Assembly (NCBI GenBank): GCA_014904845.1 | Contig: MU119315.1 | Span: 62,001-126,000 of the forward strand | Length of the DNA stretch: 64,000 nt | Direction: 5' to 3' | Origin: Acephala macrosclerotiorum | Lineage: Eukaryota > Ascomycota > Leotiomycetes > Helotiales > Mollisiaceae | Shown here: piece by piece, positions 1-12,927 of the stretch | Layout of the letters: each line of letters opens with the position of its first letter | Numbering within the stretch: the stretch's first letter is position 1 | Notes under the pieces: model-generated | The model's input: the letters and a program-made list of their open reading frames with translations, nothing else | The model's database searches: none | What the model was told of the DNA's origin: nothing | Translations under genes and position numbers: made by a program

Positions 1-937
1 TACTGAGCATGAGCATAAGGTTGTGGATGTGTTTTGGCCGCGCTTTTGCTAAGCCATGGCTTAGCGACGCTGGGAAAGACAGGTGTAATGTCGGGTGAAG
101 GGAAGAGATGAGGGATTGGACGTGTAGAGGAAGCGTGGAGTTACGAAGATGTGCAATGAGCGATGTACAGCAAATCTACCAACACCTCCGGCGTATACAA
201 TGCTGCCCAATGTCTGTCATGATGTGGCAATTCTGTTGCACATCGCGAGGCAGAGACAGCGGCAGCGGGACCACTGCCCACTAGGTGGCAAGTCTCGGCG
301 GATGTCCTGCTGGCGTGAACGGCGGGGCGGGGCGGGGCGGCACTGTCACCCTGCGATGTGCAACAGAAGTGTATTCTTTAATGTCTGTTGTAAACCCAAA
401 AGTGGGGATATGCAACAATATACATGGGAGACATCGAACATTTCAGCAACTGAATCATGGAAATAAGGACAGACTTCTTCAAAGCGTGAATCCCCTCCTC
501 GGAACTGCCTTGATGTACCACTTGATGAGGCTGAGCAGCCCATTCGACCTCGCAGCCTTAACAGGATAATTGAATAGGCTATGTCAGGCCGAGTTACTGG
601 AGGCAGTACCTGAAGCGTCCAAGTACTAGCCAACGGTCTCTCGTGCTCGAAGAAAGTGGACTGAGAAAGTGTAGGCAAGGCTAGGACATTTAAAGCGCTG
701 TTGATAAGCAGCCTTATATCATCGTGAGAATAAAGGAATATGATGCCATCCTTGTCCATTTCAAATGCCTGCCTACAACCACTACCCATGATATAATCCA
801 CAAGTCCGCAAATGATCCCCCAATCATCTCATATGAAACGCCAATTGACCCAGGCCAAAAAGGAGAAACGAACTCCCAACTATAACCCCGCTCCAGATCT
901 TGACCTCGCCAGCATAACTACAAAAAGCTCCCAGAAA
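1..937. other. Intergenic region, no gene recognised
   Basis: No reading frame here has a recognisable domain or a convincing splice pattern. The short frames present overlap each other on both strands. Around 321-340 there is a G-rich run built from GGGGC units. The last part probably holds the 3' UTR of the reverse-strand Rab-GAP gene that ends at 938. Confidence 0.5.
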
Positions 938-3900
938 TCACTGCTCAAACTCCACTACCTTCTGTGTCGCTGTGCTGATACTCCTCGCTCTTCCCGGCCC
1001 CGCTGAAGTAGGTGTTGTGGGACTCAAATTACTTTGCTTAACCTCACTAACGCCTTCTTGACCTCTAATACTCATAGCCTCAGCATCTGCACCTTCAAGC
1101 AAATCTCTGTCTTCAGAACGGACACTTCTGCGTTCAGCATCTCCACCAAAAGCGCCAGAAGTACGAGTGCCATCTTCGCCCTCTTCCTCATCTTCTTCGT
1201 CGTCGCCTGGTCTGTGAACGGCGTTCTTCTCGAGCTCCTTCTGGGCTTCGTCCATGCGGCGACGGACTTCGGCTGCGACGCGCATTCCATCTGTGACGAT
1301 GTTGTCGAGTACACCTCGGAGACCTTTGCCTGGTGGGACAACGCCGGCGGCACTGCTTCCGACGATTGAGGCGGCTTGAGATGAGGCGGTGCTCGTCCGA
1401 TTGAAGCCGATGTTGGAGAACGTCGTGAGACTCGATGAAGAGGATGCTGGACCAGGAGGAGCCAGTTTGTCGGAGATGCGGAATGAAGCGGGGAATGATG
1501 ATTCGAAGAATTGCTCTAGAAGCTCATCTGCGAGGACGACCATGCGGAACGTAGGTAAGGTGATATGAAGAGGTTTTGACGGGTCGAGAGCAGCATTAGC
1601 AGCCTCGGCTTGAGCTTTTGAGACGCTTCGTTGGTTGCCATTTTCTGGCTTGCCTGACGCTGGGGGGTGGCTTGGGAGGCCAGTAGATTTCTTGCCTCGT
1701 TTGGGAGAAGCTTCGGGCCCGAGATCCAGGAGGTCTTCTTCCTCGTCACTGTCTTCGCCAACGTCGAAGGCACTGGGGTCTGGTGTATCATTGTGTCCAG
1801 AATCTTCAGGCGCCTCTTGATTCTGTGGATGGTCTGGGTCGGCGTACTCGAAGCAACGTCTAATAAATGCGCTGACACTGCTCAGAAATCGCTCATTCGT
1901 GGTTCCTTGCGGACCATTGGCCTGACCGCCGTTTCCAGCTTCATACTCGCTCAGACCAGTCATGGAACTTGATGGCGTCAACGACCCCTCAAGACCTCGT
2001 CGTGATAAGAACAATAAAGCCTCGGATATCCGTAAGATGCCTTCTCTGTCGACCTTTCCGTCACCATCGTCGTCATAAAGCTCAAAGAAGTAGGTTATGC
2101 TACCCATGATGTCGCCCTTACCCTTGATATGTGCGATGCCGGTGACAACATTTTGCAGCGTCAACGCGTTTTGCATATCTACATCCCATCTACGGAAGAG
2201 ACGCTGCATGAACTCATGATCAGCCGGCTCTGGATTGCCTATGCCCCACGGCGAAAGAGAAATCTCTCGTCGCCTAACACTATTCCCAAAGTATGAGTGC
2301 TTGTCGCGATCCGAAGCGATATCTTTCTCTGGCGGAGATGGCGAATCCGTGATGGCCCATCGTGCAATACCGGCGAGGAACTCCCGAAAGCCATCATAGT
2401 CCATCAGTGTAGGACTTGGTCCCAGACCCACCCTACCCTTCTCGACACTCTGGGTTTCTCCAAGGCCATTCACAACCTCAGCGGCTCGCGCTTTGCTTGC
2501 CTTCATCCGTCGTTCTGTCTCCTCTCGAATCATCTGACTTCTCATCTGGCGTTCGTAGAGAATTCCATAAAACCTATCATACAATGCTCCCAAGTCATCC
2601 ATGCTGAGTCGTTTGCTGTCTGGTCCAAGGTTACGTATTGAGGTCCTCTTGGCAAAGCTCTCAATGCTGTTTAGCACAGCATCCTTGTGTTTCATGCGCT
2701 GTTCCGAGATACTGCTTTGTGTGATGCCTGAGAACTCCTTGAAAGCAACGACCATGAGTTCCTGAAACCGAGTTACTGCTCGAAGCTTCGCGTTTGTGGA
2801 TGTTGGGTGCGCCGATTCATCTAACTTCGAGAAATAACCCTTTAACACCGATATGAAAGCGCCGTCGTCCGTGGCATCCAATAGCTCCTCGCCGTTGATG
2901 CGCAAGATGGCGAGACCAACCTGGAAAAGAACCTTTGGACCTTCTAAAAAGAACACGTCTAGAACCCGGAAAGCGAATACCAGAGGCATGGAGTTGATAT
3001 ACAGCGAAAGGAACCAAGGAAGAGAGACTACGGAAAGTTGTACGTCGGACTTGACGAGATGATCCCAGAGTATAGGCATAGTCTTCTCAACCAAGGATTC
3101 GAAAACCCGCTGGTCGAGCAGTGTGCCGTACATCGTTGTAGAGTAGTATCCAGGAAGTAACCGGTCGCAAAGGGTAGATAATAAGAAGAAAGCCTGCGAT
3201 TCCGACATGTATATGAGCAGAGCAGCAACCACAATATTCATGGCTTGACAGTACCCGACTTCCTCATTGGTCCAGCTGTACGCTGTAAGGACTCTCCTGA
3301 GTCGGCCTATACCCTCCTCGCTTTGGAACCCTGGATACTCTGGCAGACTTCGATTCAAGTCCTTCTCAATCTCGTCAATTGCCAAAGAATCTCGCCCCTT
3401 GTACTTTGCCAACGTCTCCGCATACATTGTCGGGTGCTCTAATCGTAGAAACAACGAACCCGAAGTCTGTTCCCATATTTCTCCACGCAATCGATTAGGT
3501 AGACCAACTCGAATAAGCTTGTGAAAGGTCGGTTGCCGTATAAGTGTAACATTTCGGCCGTTCTCTCGAAGATATTCGCCCCATAACCTCATCTTACTTC
3601 GGTCTCGTAGTTTCCGTGCATCGCCTGGGTATCGAAATAGCATTCCAAGTCCAGCATCGGGAGGCTCGCCGGACTTCTTCCCGTCCCCTTGTAGCAGGTA
3701 TTCCGAGTAGCATTCTGCTACCACTCTCTTGAGTTTCCCCACATCTCCAACGCCAGATTTGAGCCCCCTCTTCAATCCATCACAGAATCTCTCGCACGCC
3801 TGCCGGCTTCCCGCTAGTTGTATAGTAATCTTCTGCTGATAGGCAGGAGTCTTCGAGGTTTCGTTCGCAGAGTTATTGGTGATGCCGTTCCATGTCGTGA

Positions 3901-4412
3901 TCGCCAAAGCAAACTACGTTAAGGTTAGATTTGCTCTGAGACAGTGAGGCTGCGGCTGAGGGGCATACTTGGTAAGATTGACTATGTAACCGCTCTACTC
4001 GCCGAATGGCACAGAGAGGAAGTGTGAATCCATTTCCTCCAGGCCCAGCTCCATGCGTCTGTCCCGTAAAGCCGGAAGATGTACTCGTGCTGGCTGTCTG
4101 CAGAAAGCTGGTGGGTTGTGTCGAGAAACAAAGGTAAGACTCGCTCAGATGGAGCTTGCCAGCATAGTGATATCCTCTATCCCGATCACGGTCTTTTTCA
4201 CCCTGTGTAGCATTCGGAGAGTACTGGATCGGTGGGGAGATTGTAAGTTCAGCGGTGATTTCTTGAAGTGGTGTTTGAGTGTCGGGAAGTCGAAACTGAT
4301 GGCGGAAGAGAGTGCTTTTTTGAGGATTGCGGTCAGATGCGGAGATATTGAGTGACTGTGTAGGGTCAATGAGGGATTGAGCCTTCTGCACAAGGCTGGA
4401 AAGGTTGAACAT
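938..4412 (-). CDS. TBC-domain Rab GTPase-activating protein, Mdr1/Gyp2 type
   Basis: Predicted to stimulate GTP hydrolysis by a Rab GTPase in membrane traffic. There are two exons, 4412-3969 and 3913-938, with a 55-base intron (3914-3968, GTATGC...GTAG). Splicing is in frame and gives about 1139 residues. The N-terminus (about 55-200) looks like a GRAM-type module. The TBC domain runs from about residue 281 to 500. It contains RGEIW, the arginine-finger motif IEKDLNR (Arg about 335) and the glutamine-finger motif GYCQ (Gln about 371), so both catalytic fingers are present. A canonical EF-hand loop, DDDGDGKVDREG, lies near 762-774. The C-terminal third is acidic and low in complexity. This GRAM-TBC-EF order is that of yeast Gyp2/Mdr1 and animal TBC1D8/9. 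The start is the first ATG of the frame. It looks intact and is probably housekeeping. Confidence 0.93.
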
Positions 4413-5003
4413 TGCGCATGGTAGTTGCTGCGTTAGCAGCGTTGTTCAGTAAAGAGGTCGTCAGCTCCTATGATTTCAGAGGGCGCCTCATCCCGCGATG
4501 CCTCGCCGCGGAGCCCGCACCGCTAGCAAGCCAATCAGATGGCATGCCCCTGAAACTCCATACACGCGAGGCACATTATTTATACGTATATCTATTTATT
4601 CACATATCTCTGAACATAAATTAACACAGTCAGAAAAGTTGCGCTCCACATTTGTGCCTGTACTATGTATCATACATAGGTAAAATTATTTTGTCACGTG
4701 TCTAATAATGGGCCGGCGTTCAAGCTCAAGAGGATTGAAAAGACCATTCTGACTGGGAACATTGACATGTGCTAAATGTCCACGAGAGAATTCTGACAGA
4801 AAATGTTCCATGTGTTGGTATCTGAATGACCCTCCTACGTAACGACATTCAAAATGGCAACTTGAAGACAGTAATCATCCATTTCTTGATTACGTATAAG
4901 CACGAAGAATAAAACAAACCCCTTCTCGCATTTCAACTACCCCACACCAAACAAATCGCCCAAGGTGAACCCTATGAGCTTCCCGTCATCCACACAGAAT
5001 TTC
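4413..5003. other. Intergenic: promoter of the TBC gene and 3' side of the HsbA gene
   Basis: This stretch lies between two reverse-strand genes. It should contain the promoter and 5' leader of the TBC protein and the 3' UTR of the small secreted protein. No coding frame, repeat or distinct motif stands out. Confidence 0.4.
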
Positions 5004-5540
5004 TCAGCTAGCGAAGTACGCAACAGCATTGGCAAAGTATCCATCAATAATTGCGGCATCATTCTGACCCCGTTGTAGCCCCACAGCCGGTATGATGGCG
5101 AGCAAAGCATTCGAATAGCTTGTCTGATCCGCCCTCAGCGTATTGATCTGGCTTTGAACTGTCCCAAGCGCTCCAACATCTGTAAAGTCTTTTTTCTTGG
5201 CCTCCATCGCAGCCAGGAGAGTTGCTGTATTTGGACTAATGTAATTTTCGACAAGAGCAGCGACATTGGCGGCCTGGTCGTCTGTAAGCGGAGGCGATTG
5301 TTGGGCGTTCGAAGCTCCTGTGTTGATGGAACCAGCCAGAGTGTTCGCGTCTGTGAGGATAGGGATTGCACCGAATATGGTTTGTGCTTCAGTCCAGTTT
5401 CCTACAGCGTAGGTGAGGGTTTTGATGTTGTTGTCGATCGTTACGGCGTCGAGAATGAGTTGACCGAATTGGAATCTTTTCTGAATATTGAGGGCAGTAG
5501 CGACTGGTAGGAGTAGAAGAAGGCTATTGAGAGAAACCAT
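5004..5540 (-). CDS. HsbA-family secreted protein (hydrophobic surface binding / cell-wall galactomannoprotein)
   Basis: Single exon of 178 residues. I chose the ATG at 5540 rather than the further upstream in-frame start. From here the protein opens with a clear signal peptide (MVSLNSLLLLLPVATA), followed by a Kex2-like KR at residues 21-22; the upstream extension shows no such order. The mature part is about 155 residues of alternating polar and hydrophobic helices with almost no cysteine. The 'LTDANTLAGSINTG' and 'ALVENYISPNTATLLAAMEAKK' style pattern is that of the HsbA family. Members are extracellular or wall-bound amphipathic proteins that adsorb to hydrophobic surfaces and can recruit cutinases or esterases. 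Substrate binding here is inferred from the family only. Its upstream region is shared with the divergent transcription factor starting at 6592. Confidence 0.85.
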   Translation of the reverse strand: MVSLNSLLLLLPVATALNIQKRFQFGQLILDAVTIDNNIKTLTYAVGNWTEAQTIFGAIPILTDANTLAGSINTGASNAQQSPPLTDDQAANVAALVENYISPNTATLLAAMEAKKKDFTDVGALGTVQSQINTLRADQTSYSNALLAIIPAVGLQRGQNDAAIIDGYFANAVAYFAS

Positions 5541-6591
5541 GGTGTCGAAATGAAGTGTGTTATTTGAGGTCTCAGATGTGAGATGTTTTGCAATGGAGAA
5601 ACGCTGATCAATGCTGTGAGTGAGGGCAAGAGGCCTGTTTAATATATGCAATGCGCAACGATACCAACCATGTAAATGTAAATGTCTCGGTACGGTCCTT
5701 GTGTCTTTGTGAGATCCTGCCGACCAGAACTCAAGGACATCGGTATGCTGGAGAAGCGCCGAGGTTGAATCCCGATGGGCAAGCGACAACTGATAGAATT
5801 TAGTCGCTGTCCTTGGTACTACCCGACAGGGAAACTTCAACGGGCATCACCAAAGGTCATATGGCCATGGTCTGGTTCAATATTCAGTAGCATTGCAAGT
5901 GACAGGCCAAACCCAGGATACGGAGAGTCCGTAGGGACAATTGAAGGAGCTGGCTCGAGCTCTAACCTGTGCGACTGAAGCCTGACTGCGCAGCTGTGCT
6001 CAGTGACAAGTCGAGGTACGCGATGGTGGCCAAAATCGAAGATACAAACGCAGAAGAGCACGGAGAGGGGATCTTCACAGCAATGCCACGAACCGAGTCG
6101 TGGTACGCGCAAAATAGCCTCTTGTGGGACTTGAGTTCATGAGTGAGGTTGATGCAGGAAAAGAGACGACCTGCGGCTGGGAAAACCTCCATGGCTTCCG
6201 ACGCTATGTCCATTGTGGCTAGACGTATAGCCTTAGGCAACTGCTGAGCATGCAATCAAACCCGTCTCCTTCGCTCACTCCAGCAATAATGCAGCATCAA
6301 TCAACCATCTTCAGAAGTCTCGAAATGGTTGAAGATTCCCTCTTTAATCATTTCGATCTGTAACGCCTAACATTATTTGTAACCTTCCCGGACACTTAGA
6401 TCAGTCTCCTGAAGACCAGGTTGCGCGAAACACCCCGCTCAGTCAGCACGGAAACGGGGATGCCGTTCCCGTGGGCTCAGCGTGCCTTGCTCCGTTTCCT
6501 TTCTCAATTCTTCCCAATCTTTCACATTGTTTGAGCATCTCAGAACGGACGGAAGTTTTGTTCCGTTTGGATCATCTACTAGATCTTGGTC
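5541..6591. promoter_or_regulatory. Divergent intergenic region between HsbA protein and Zn2Cys6 factor
   Basis: About 1.05 kb separates the starts of the reverse-strand HsbA gene and the forward-strand zinc-cluster gene, so both promoters must lie here. Reverse-strand frames between 5837 and 6255 have no start context, splice pattern or domain that I can support. No specific operator is identified. Confidence 0.4.
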
Positions 6592-8767
6592 ATGAATATG
6601 GAAGGCCACAGATTTGAGTTCCCTGATTCGACGACTCCTCTGAAGGCGCTGGGCCTAAGGGCCTGTGGAACGTGTGTCAAAGCGAAAGTGAAATGCGTTC
6701 CCAACTTAGAGAGAGGACGGTGCCAACGGTAAACCGATCCCTTCTCGTCCAATCAGGCTGCAACTGGACTAATGTTTCTCAAGTTGCCAAAGACTGGACA
6801 AATTTTGTCAGCCGTCAACGTCCTCGTCACGCAAGCGACCTCAATCTACGTGAGAAAGACCCCATAGATGACAGACAATAACTTGTTGACACCGAAACCA
6901 GTCAAGTGGCTCAGCTCGAGAAGAAATTAGACAGCCTCGTCAATCTTCTCCAGTCGAAAGAGAGTAACATTCAAACACCAAACTTCTCTGCCAATTCTTC
7001 GAGGTCCCCGAACGCAGTAAACCCAGGGAATACGCCGCCAGAACCCGAGGATGAGCCAGCCCTCGGGCCTGGGCAAGATTCTCAGCCCGTATTCGTCGCC
7101 TGCAGAAGGAACAAGGAAACTTCGGAGTCATGGAGTTCGGAAAAGGATCCTTTTGACTTTGGCTTGGAGCGTCAGGAATCTGCATTTCTGCTCCTTGAGT
7201 TCCGGACTCAACAGGCTCCGCAATTTCCCTTTGTTGTGATACCGCCAGACGCCACCTCAGAGAGTCTTCGTCAGGAGAAACCGATGTTATGGAAAGCTGT
7301 TATGACCGCTAGCTCGTACCACAAGCCGCTTCGACAAGAAGCAATGGGGTGGAAGCTCATGGAGGAGTTTAGCTTGAGGCTACTTATGAAAGCAGAGAAG
7401 AGCCTAGACCTGTTACAAGCTCTTCTTGTGCATCTGGCTTGGTCAGTGAACGCATTCTTCCCCTTTAGTAATTCTCCCAAGATACTTGATTTGTGGAACT
7501 GACTCTCAACAAGGTATCACTATCATTCTGCCGCGAATCCTCAGGCGACCAACCTTCTTTTTCTTGCTGTACATATACCCATTGCCATTGTCATATTCCC
7601 AAAAAATTTATGAACTACGCTGAGTCTTCACTCCATAGAAATCACTTCTCGTCAACTTAGGTTACCACAAATCACGCACCCTGAAAAGCGGGCCTAACCT
7701 CAATTTGGACGGCTCAGATGGCTTGTCAAGAGATATACCAAATAACAAGACGCCTACGCTGTCAAGAAGCCTGGAAGAATGGAGAGCTCTTGCAGGTGTC
7801 TTCTTTCTCTCAGCCATGACCGCCTCTAGCTGCAGGCGAATGGATCCTCTACTCTACACACCTCACCTGGAAGCTGTGTGCAAAACTCTAGGGGATATAC
7901 AGGAATACAACACTGATTGCTTAATCATGCCGCTTGTCTCAATACAAAACGTCGTCCTAAAAATGAGCAGCAATTTACAAGAATTAGATGTCTCCTCGCC
8001 AACGAGCGTCGTTCCGATCCGAATGTATATGACAGTGTTACAGAAAGAGCTTGATGCTATCAAAAGGACAATACCTACAGATCATCGAGGAGACGGTATG
8101 TGGGGTACGTATCCCGGCCCGTTGATACTTCAAAGCTAATAGTTTCAAAGATACAATCATCTCGTGCCTTCAAGTCGCTGAGATCAGTCTTTATGAAATC
8201 GGTTTATATCAACCGTTCTGGCAACAAAGCGACAAGTCCCACCGTTTGACGACTCTCTACGCCTGTCTTGTGGCTGTCAAATCTTACTTTGACGACCACT
8301 TTGCACCTGGCATCAGAGTTCCAGCGAGCTTTCCTTACTTCATGTGGATACTCAATGGCTACGCCCTTCTCCTGGGCGCTAAACTTTGCTTCAGCAACGC
8401 AGAAGGCTGGGACTTCGATCATGCCCGTACACTCTTGGATTACATTAATGTCATTGACAAGGTCACTGAGAAGCTCGAAGCCATCGTCCGACTACGAACT
8501 CCGCAAGGGAAATATGAGATCTTTACTCGATATATAAAGCAGATACGCTGCAAACAGATTCGTGGCATGGGTAATGGACATAGGAAAGACGCTGCTAGTC
8601 TTCCACCAGTGTCCATGGATAGCCATATGGCTGACCCGAGTCAACCTACGAATTTCTTTCTGCCCGACGCCAGTCATTCCTTGTACGACGATCAAATTTT
8701 CATGGACGATTCCTTCTGGCAAGGGCTTTTAGACAGCGATAACGACTTGATGATGCTCGGACAATGA
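6592..8767 (+). CDS. Zn2Cys6 fungal-specific transcription factor, six exons
   Basis: Exons: 6592-6728, 6784-6849, 6902-7441, 7514-7589, 7639-8104 and 8151-8767, giving about 633 residues. Splicing exon 1 to exon 2 completes a perfect zinc cluster: Cys25-X2-Cys28-X6-Cys35-X8-Cys44-X2-Cys47-X6-Cys54. A basic serine-rich linker and the dimerisation stretch VAQLEKKLDSLVNLLQS follow. The middle and C-terminus carry the helical pattern of the fungal transcription-factor regulatory domain (for example KAEKSLDLLQALLVHLAWYH and LYEIGLYQPFW). It should bind DNA as a nuclear dimer and regulate an unknown pathway. The fourth intron is the least certain: its donor is a weak GTCATA at 7590, or the donor could be at 7569. 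The target is unknown; nearby candidates are the HsbA and GH3 genes. Confidence 0.85.
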
Positions 8768-10179
8768 AGTTTCAAGTCCTGACTGGGCTCTACCAGAAAT
8801 TGCCCTCGACCACCGAATCTAATTGGGAAAGTGGGGCAGTCGATTCATATCCCAGTTACTCTAGGCTTATTGTAGTGTTGTCAAGCGTTTGGAAACACAC
8901 ACTGGTTGAATCACTGCGCTTCGAAACCCGCTCGGAAACGGGAACGGACAGTCAGCTCTATCACGTGCCGCAGTGATCAGGGATTGAGTCGTTGGCCGCG
9001 TTCTCTGAGGGGTTTCTAGGTTATGGACCGTCTTCTCGTTTTTGGATTTGCGTTGTGAAGATCCAAAGTACGGTTTTTAGTACGACTATCGCGAACTCTC
9101 TCTGGTCTCCAAATTATTACGAAGAAAGAGTTTGGACAAAAGGTTGCTCGTGGACGGGCAGGCACAGCCTCTGGTTTTGATACCTGTTGTGAGTGCAGAA
9201 TCTATCCAGTTGTTCAGCCTAGCTGACAGATACCCAACGAAGCTTAGATTCGAAACTTGTACACTCTGTCCAAACTTCTTCAACATCAGCGAGATAGCCT
9301 TGTGGACGACACGTGTTGAGGCAAGCTCAAAGACTATGCTCTCGAAGGGGAGAAGCGAGAGCTACGAGATAAAAGCCTTGCGAACAGAACAACTCAAGGA
9401 ATTTCTGGAGTTCCTCTCCGTCATGTTTTTAGTTTCTCCAGCAGCAGTCATCTCGAGTGAAACTTTCTCATTCTGTCGTTCAAGTTTACCATTTGGCCGC
9501 CCCTATGATGACTCCGAGTAGTGAGCGTGTCTACCTTCTTTGTAATGATATCAACTCACATATGATACTCCATCTTCATCTGGTTGTTTGAGCTAGTACT
9601 CAGTTGTCAATATCACATTTAGGCAAATACAAAGCGTCCTTGTTTCCCCACAGCCGCCCCGAAGCCCCCGCACCAACTAGCCTCAAATGCCGACGATCAC
9701 AACGCCTTCTCGGCACATGTAGCCGCGCGCACCAATCAATCACTTCTTCTTCTTCTTATACTAAGGGGAAAGACAATTAAGCCTCCAGTTGAGGCCAAGA
9801 GTTGTTTTCTTCGAGGTATTTCGTGGATCTTTGCATTCGGCCCGCGGCGCATCGCGACGTATCAACACGTGCACTTCTCGGTTCAATGTTTGTAACTGAA
9901 AGTCTAGTCAGTAGAAGTTGCTCGCCTACCGAACACAGAGGCTTCTCTGCCGGGTTCGGGACCCCGCGAGGCTTTCGTATGCACTCCGCAAAGTGAATTT
10001 ACCCGGAGAGGTTGATCACGAAGGATTAATTCTCGGATTTCAAGATTATATATTTTGGCGTTCAGCCTGGTTGTTGCGGCTATGAATCGTTGCCTCACGG
10101 AACACACTTTTGTTTCCATTGATTCTCTATCACTTCCCTCATTCATAATCTAGGCAGCTGTCTTCGATATCTACTCGCA
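8768..10179. other. Intergenic region upstream of the GH3 gene
   Basis: No supported gene. A forward frame at 9132-9521 (129 codons) has no recognisable domain or splice context. A TTC-rich microsatellite-like run lies near 9740. The part nearest 10180 must include the xylosidase promoter. Confidence 0.4.
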
Positions 10180-12874
10180 ATGGCGCTTGCTTTTGCGGTG
10201 AGCATTGCTGCCCTTTCAGCCTAGCCCTTGCAGAATTTCCTGACTGTGTCAATGGCCCGGTAGTCTATACAATTCCATTCCTCTTCCTAGGGCTTTTAGC
10301 TGACCAAGTATAGCTTGCCAACAACACGGTATGCAACACGAAAGCAGACCCCTACACGCGAGCAACAGCTGTAAGTCACCCATCCCCAATTCTCAACCCC
10401 ACCCACTGACATTACGTCTAGCTCGTCTCACTCTTCACTTTCGAAGAGAAAGTCAATAACACCGGAAACACAAGTCCAGGTGTCCCAAGAATTGGCCTTC
10501 CAGCCTATGAATGGTAAGATCCCAAATCTCCCTTTTAAGAACCCTCAATTGACAATTTCAGGTGGAGCGAAGCTTTGCACGGGGTGGCAAGCTCGCCCGG
10601 TGTGGACTTTGCTAGCCCTGGAGATGATTACTCCTATGCCACATCATTTCCACAACCCATTCTGATGGGAGCTGCGTTTGACGACCAATTGATCTTCGAT
10701 GCTTCCACCGTCGTATCTACTGAAGCAAGAGCATTCAACAACGGAAACCGCTCGGGTCTAAACTATTGGACTCCGAATATTAACCCGTTCAAAGAGTAAA
10801 TGCTTCTTGTCATGCTCCTAATGGCGATCAGAATTGACATATTAGTTATAGTCCAAGGTGGGGAAGAGGTCAAGAGACGCCCGGCGAAGATCCATTTCAT
10901 CTGTCAAATTATGTCAATAACTTGATTCTTGGTCTTCAAGGAGGTCTTGATGCTCAACCTTACAAGAAGATTGTTGCTACATGCAAGCATTATGCAGGAT
11001 ACGATCTCGAGGACTGGGGAGGAAATCTGAGATACGGCTTTGACGCTGTCATTAGCACGCAGGATTTGAGAGAGTATTATATGCCTCCATTCCAGACGTG
11101 TGCACGCGATTCGAATGTCCAGTCTGTAAGTGAAGCTCTGGCTTCGAGAAATGTCCCTATCCTTCTACGACTGAGTTTCCTCATTAGATCATGTGCTCCT
11201 ACAACGCAGTCAACGGAGTGCCAACTTGTGCAGACAATTATCTCCTCCAAACCATCCGAGAATACTGGAACTGGTCCGAACAAGAACAATGGATCACATC
11301 AGATTGCGACGCAGTCCAAAACGTCTACGACCCACACAACTATACCAACACTCCCGAACAAGCCGCAGCCGACTCCTTAAACGCAGGTACAGATCTCGAC
11401 TGCGGAACCTTCTACCCCCAATACCTAGGAAGTGCTTTCACTCAAGGTCTCTACAACATCTCCGTCTTAGACCGTTCCCTCATCCGACGATACGCATCAC
11501 TCGTCAAACTCGGGTATTTCGACCCTCCATCTATCCAGCCATACCGCCAGTTGAACTTCGGCGACGTCTCAACAAACGCTTCTCAAGCATTAGCTCTCAA
11601 AGCTGCCGAAGAAGGTATCGTTCTCCTCAAGAATGATGGGACATTACCCCTTTCACCAGACATTAAAAGTCTAGCGTTGGTTGGACCGTGGGTAGCTGCT
11701 ACCACTCAGATGCAGGGAAATTATTATGGCGTTGCACCGTATTTGCATTCGCCTGTTGATGCGGCGTTGGCGGCGGGGTTTAGTGTTACTTATATGCAGG
11801 GAGCGGATATTAATTCGACTAATACAACGGGGTTTGAGGGTGCGTTGGAGGCGGCGAAGCATGCCGATGCGGTGGTTTATGTTGGTGGTATTGATATTAC
11901 GATTGAAGCTGAGGGCATGGACCGGAACGTTATCTCTTGGCCTTCCACCCAACTCGATCTGATCAATCAGCTCTCGGAGTTGTCGAAGCCGCTTGTAGTG
12001 GTGCAGATGGGTACCATGGTCGATAGTGCTTTGTTGGTAAACAATAGCGGGGTAAACGCTTTGGTGTGGGGTGGGTATCCGGGTCAGGATGGGGGTGTTG
12101 CCATTATGAACATCTTGACCGGCAAGACCGCACCAGCAGGAAGACTGCCTGTCACCCAATACCCTGTAAGTCAAAAAACTCGAAAGCAAAGTCCAAGAAA
12201 TGTACTGACCCCGCTCACCAGGCGGACTACATCAACAAAGTCCCAATGACAGACATGGCCCTCCGCCCCAGTTCCACCAACCCCGGGTACGCCTCCCCAT
12301 CAACTCTCAATCCTATCAACTAACACCCCGCAGACGAACCTACAAATGGCTCACCACAACCCCCACATTCCCCTTTGGCTACGGCCTCCATTACACAAAC
12401 TTCACCGTCTCACTGTCCGCCCCCGCAACACTAACCTACAACATCTCCTCTCTCTTCTCCCCCACAACCACCACCAACAGCACCAAATACGCAGACCTAA
12501 CACCCTTCCTCACCCTCCCCATTTCCGTCTTCAACACCGGCTTCGTTTCCTCATCTTACGTCGCCCTCGGTTTTCTGTCTGGCTCTTTCGGTCCTACTCC
12601 TTACCCATCGAAATCTCTAGTCGCCTACACGAGGATCCATGATATTAGTCCAAATTCGAGTTCAGACGGAAGCTTGAAGTTAACGCTAGGAAGTTTAGCG
12701 CGGACGGATGAGAATGGGGATTTGGTGCTCTATCCGGGGAGTTATTCATTGAAGGTGGATGTTGACGGGAAAGCGATGTGGAATTTTACGCTTGTTGGTG
12801 AGCAGGTCGTGCTTGATAGTTGGCCTACTCCGCCGGCTTTTGGGAGTCCGGGGAATACGACGGCGGAGATTTGA
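10180..12874 (+). pseudogene. GH3 beta-xylosidase, secreted, with an apparent one-base frameshift in the signal peptide
   Basis: Expected to remove xylose from the non-reducing end of xylo-oligosaccharides outside the cell. Exons after the start region: to 10259, 10314-10370, 10422-10513, 10562-10795, 10852-11125, 11188-12165, 12222-12286 and 12334-12874. All junctions are GT...AG and in frame, giving about 765 residues, normal for the fungal family. The mature protein begins EFPDCVNGPLANNTVC. Seen are the KHYAGYDLE substrate loop, the nucleophile motif TSDCDAV (Asp near 11302), IEAEGMDRN with the likely acid/base Glu, and a C-terminal fibronectin-III-like part. The problem is the start. ATG 10180 opens a good hydrophobic leader, MALAFAVSIAALSA, but meets TAG at 10222. 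The leader joins the mature frame only if one base were added near 10221. No intron that I can find repairs this. The catalytic part is intact, so a sequence error or an unseen upstream exon is quite possible. Confidence 0.8.
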
Positions 12875-12927
12875 CTAGCGGTGGATTTAGGAGAGAAGGT
12901 ATTGGAAGGATGAGATGGGAAGTGTAA

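Noticed and set aside
9132..9521. Forward frame of 129 codons
   Set aside because: No domain, signal peptide, intron pattern or coding context; left as intergenic.
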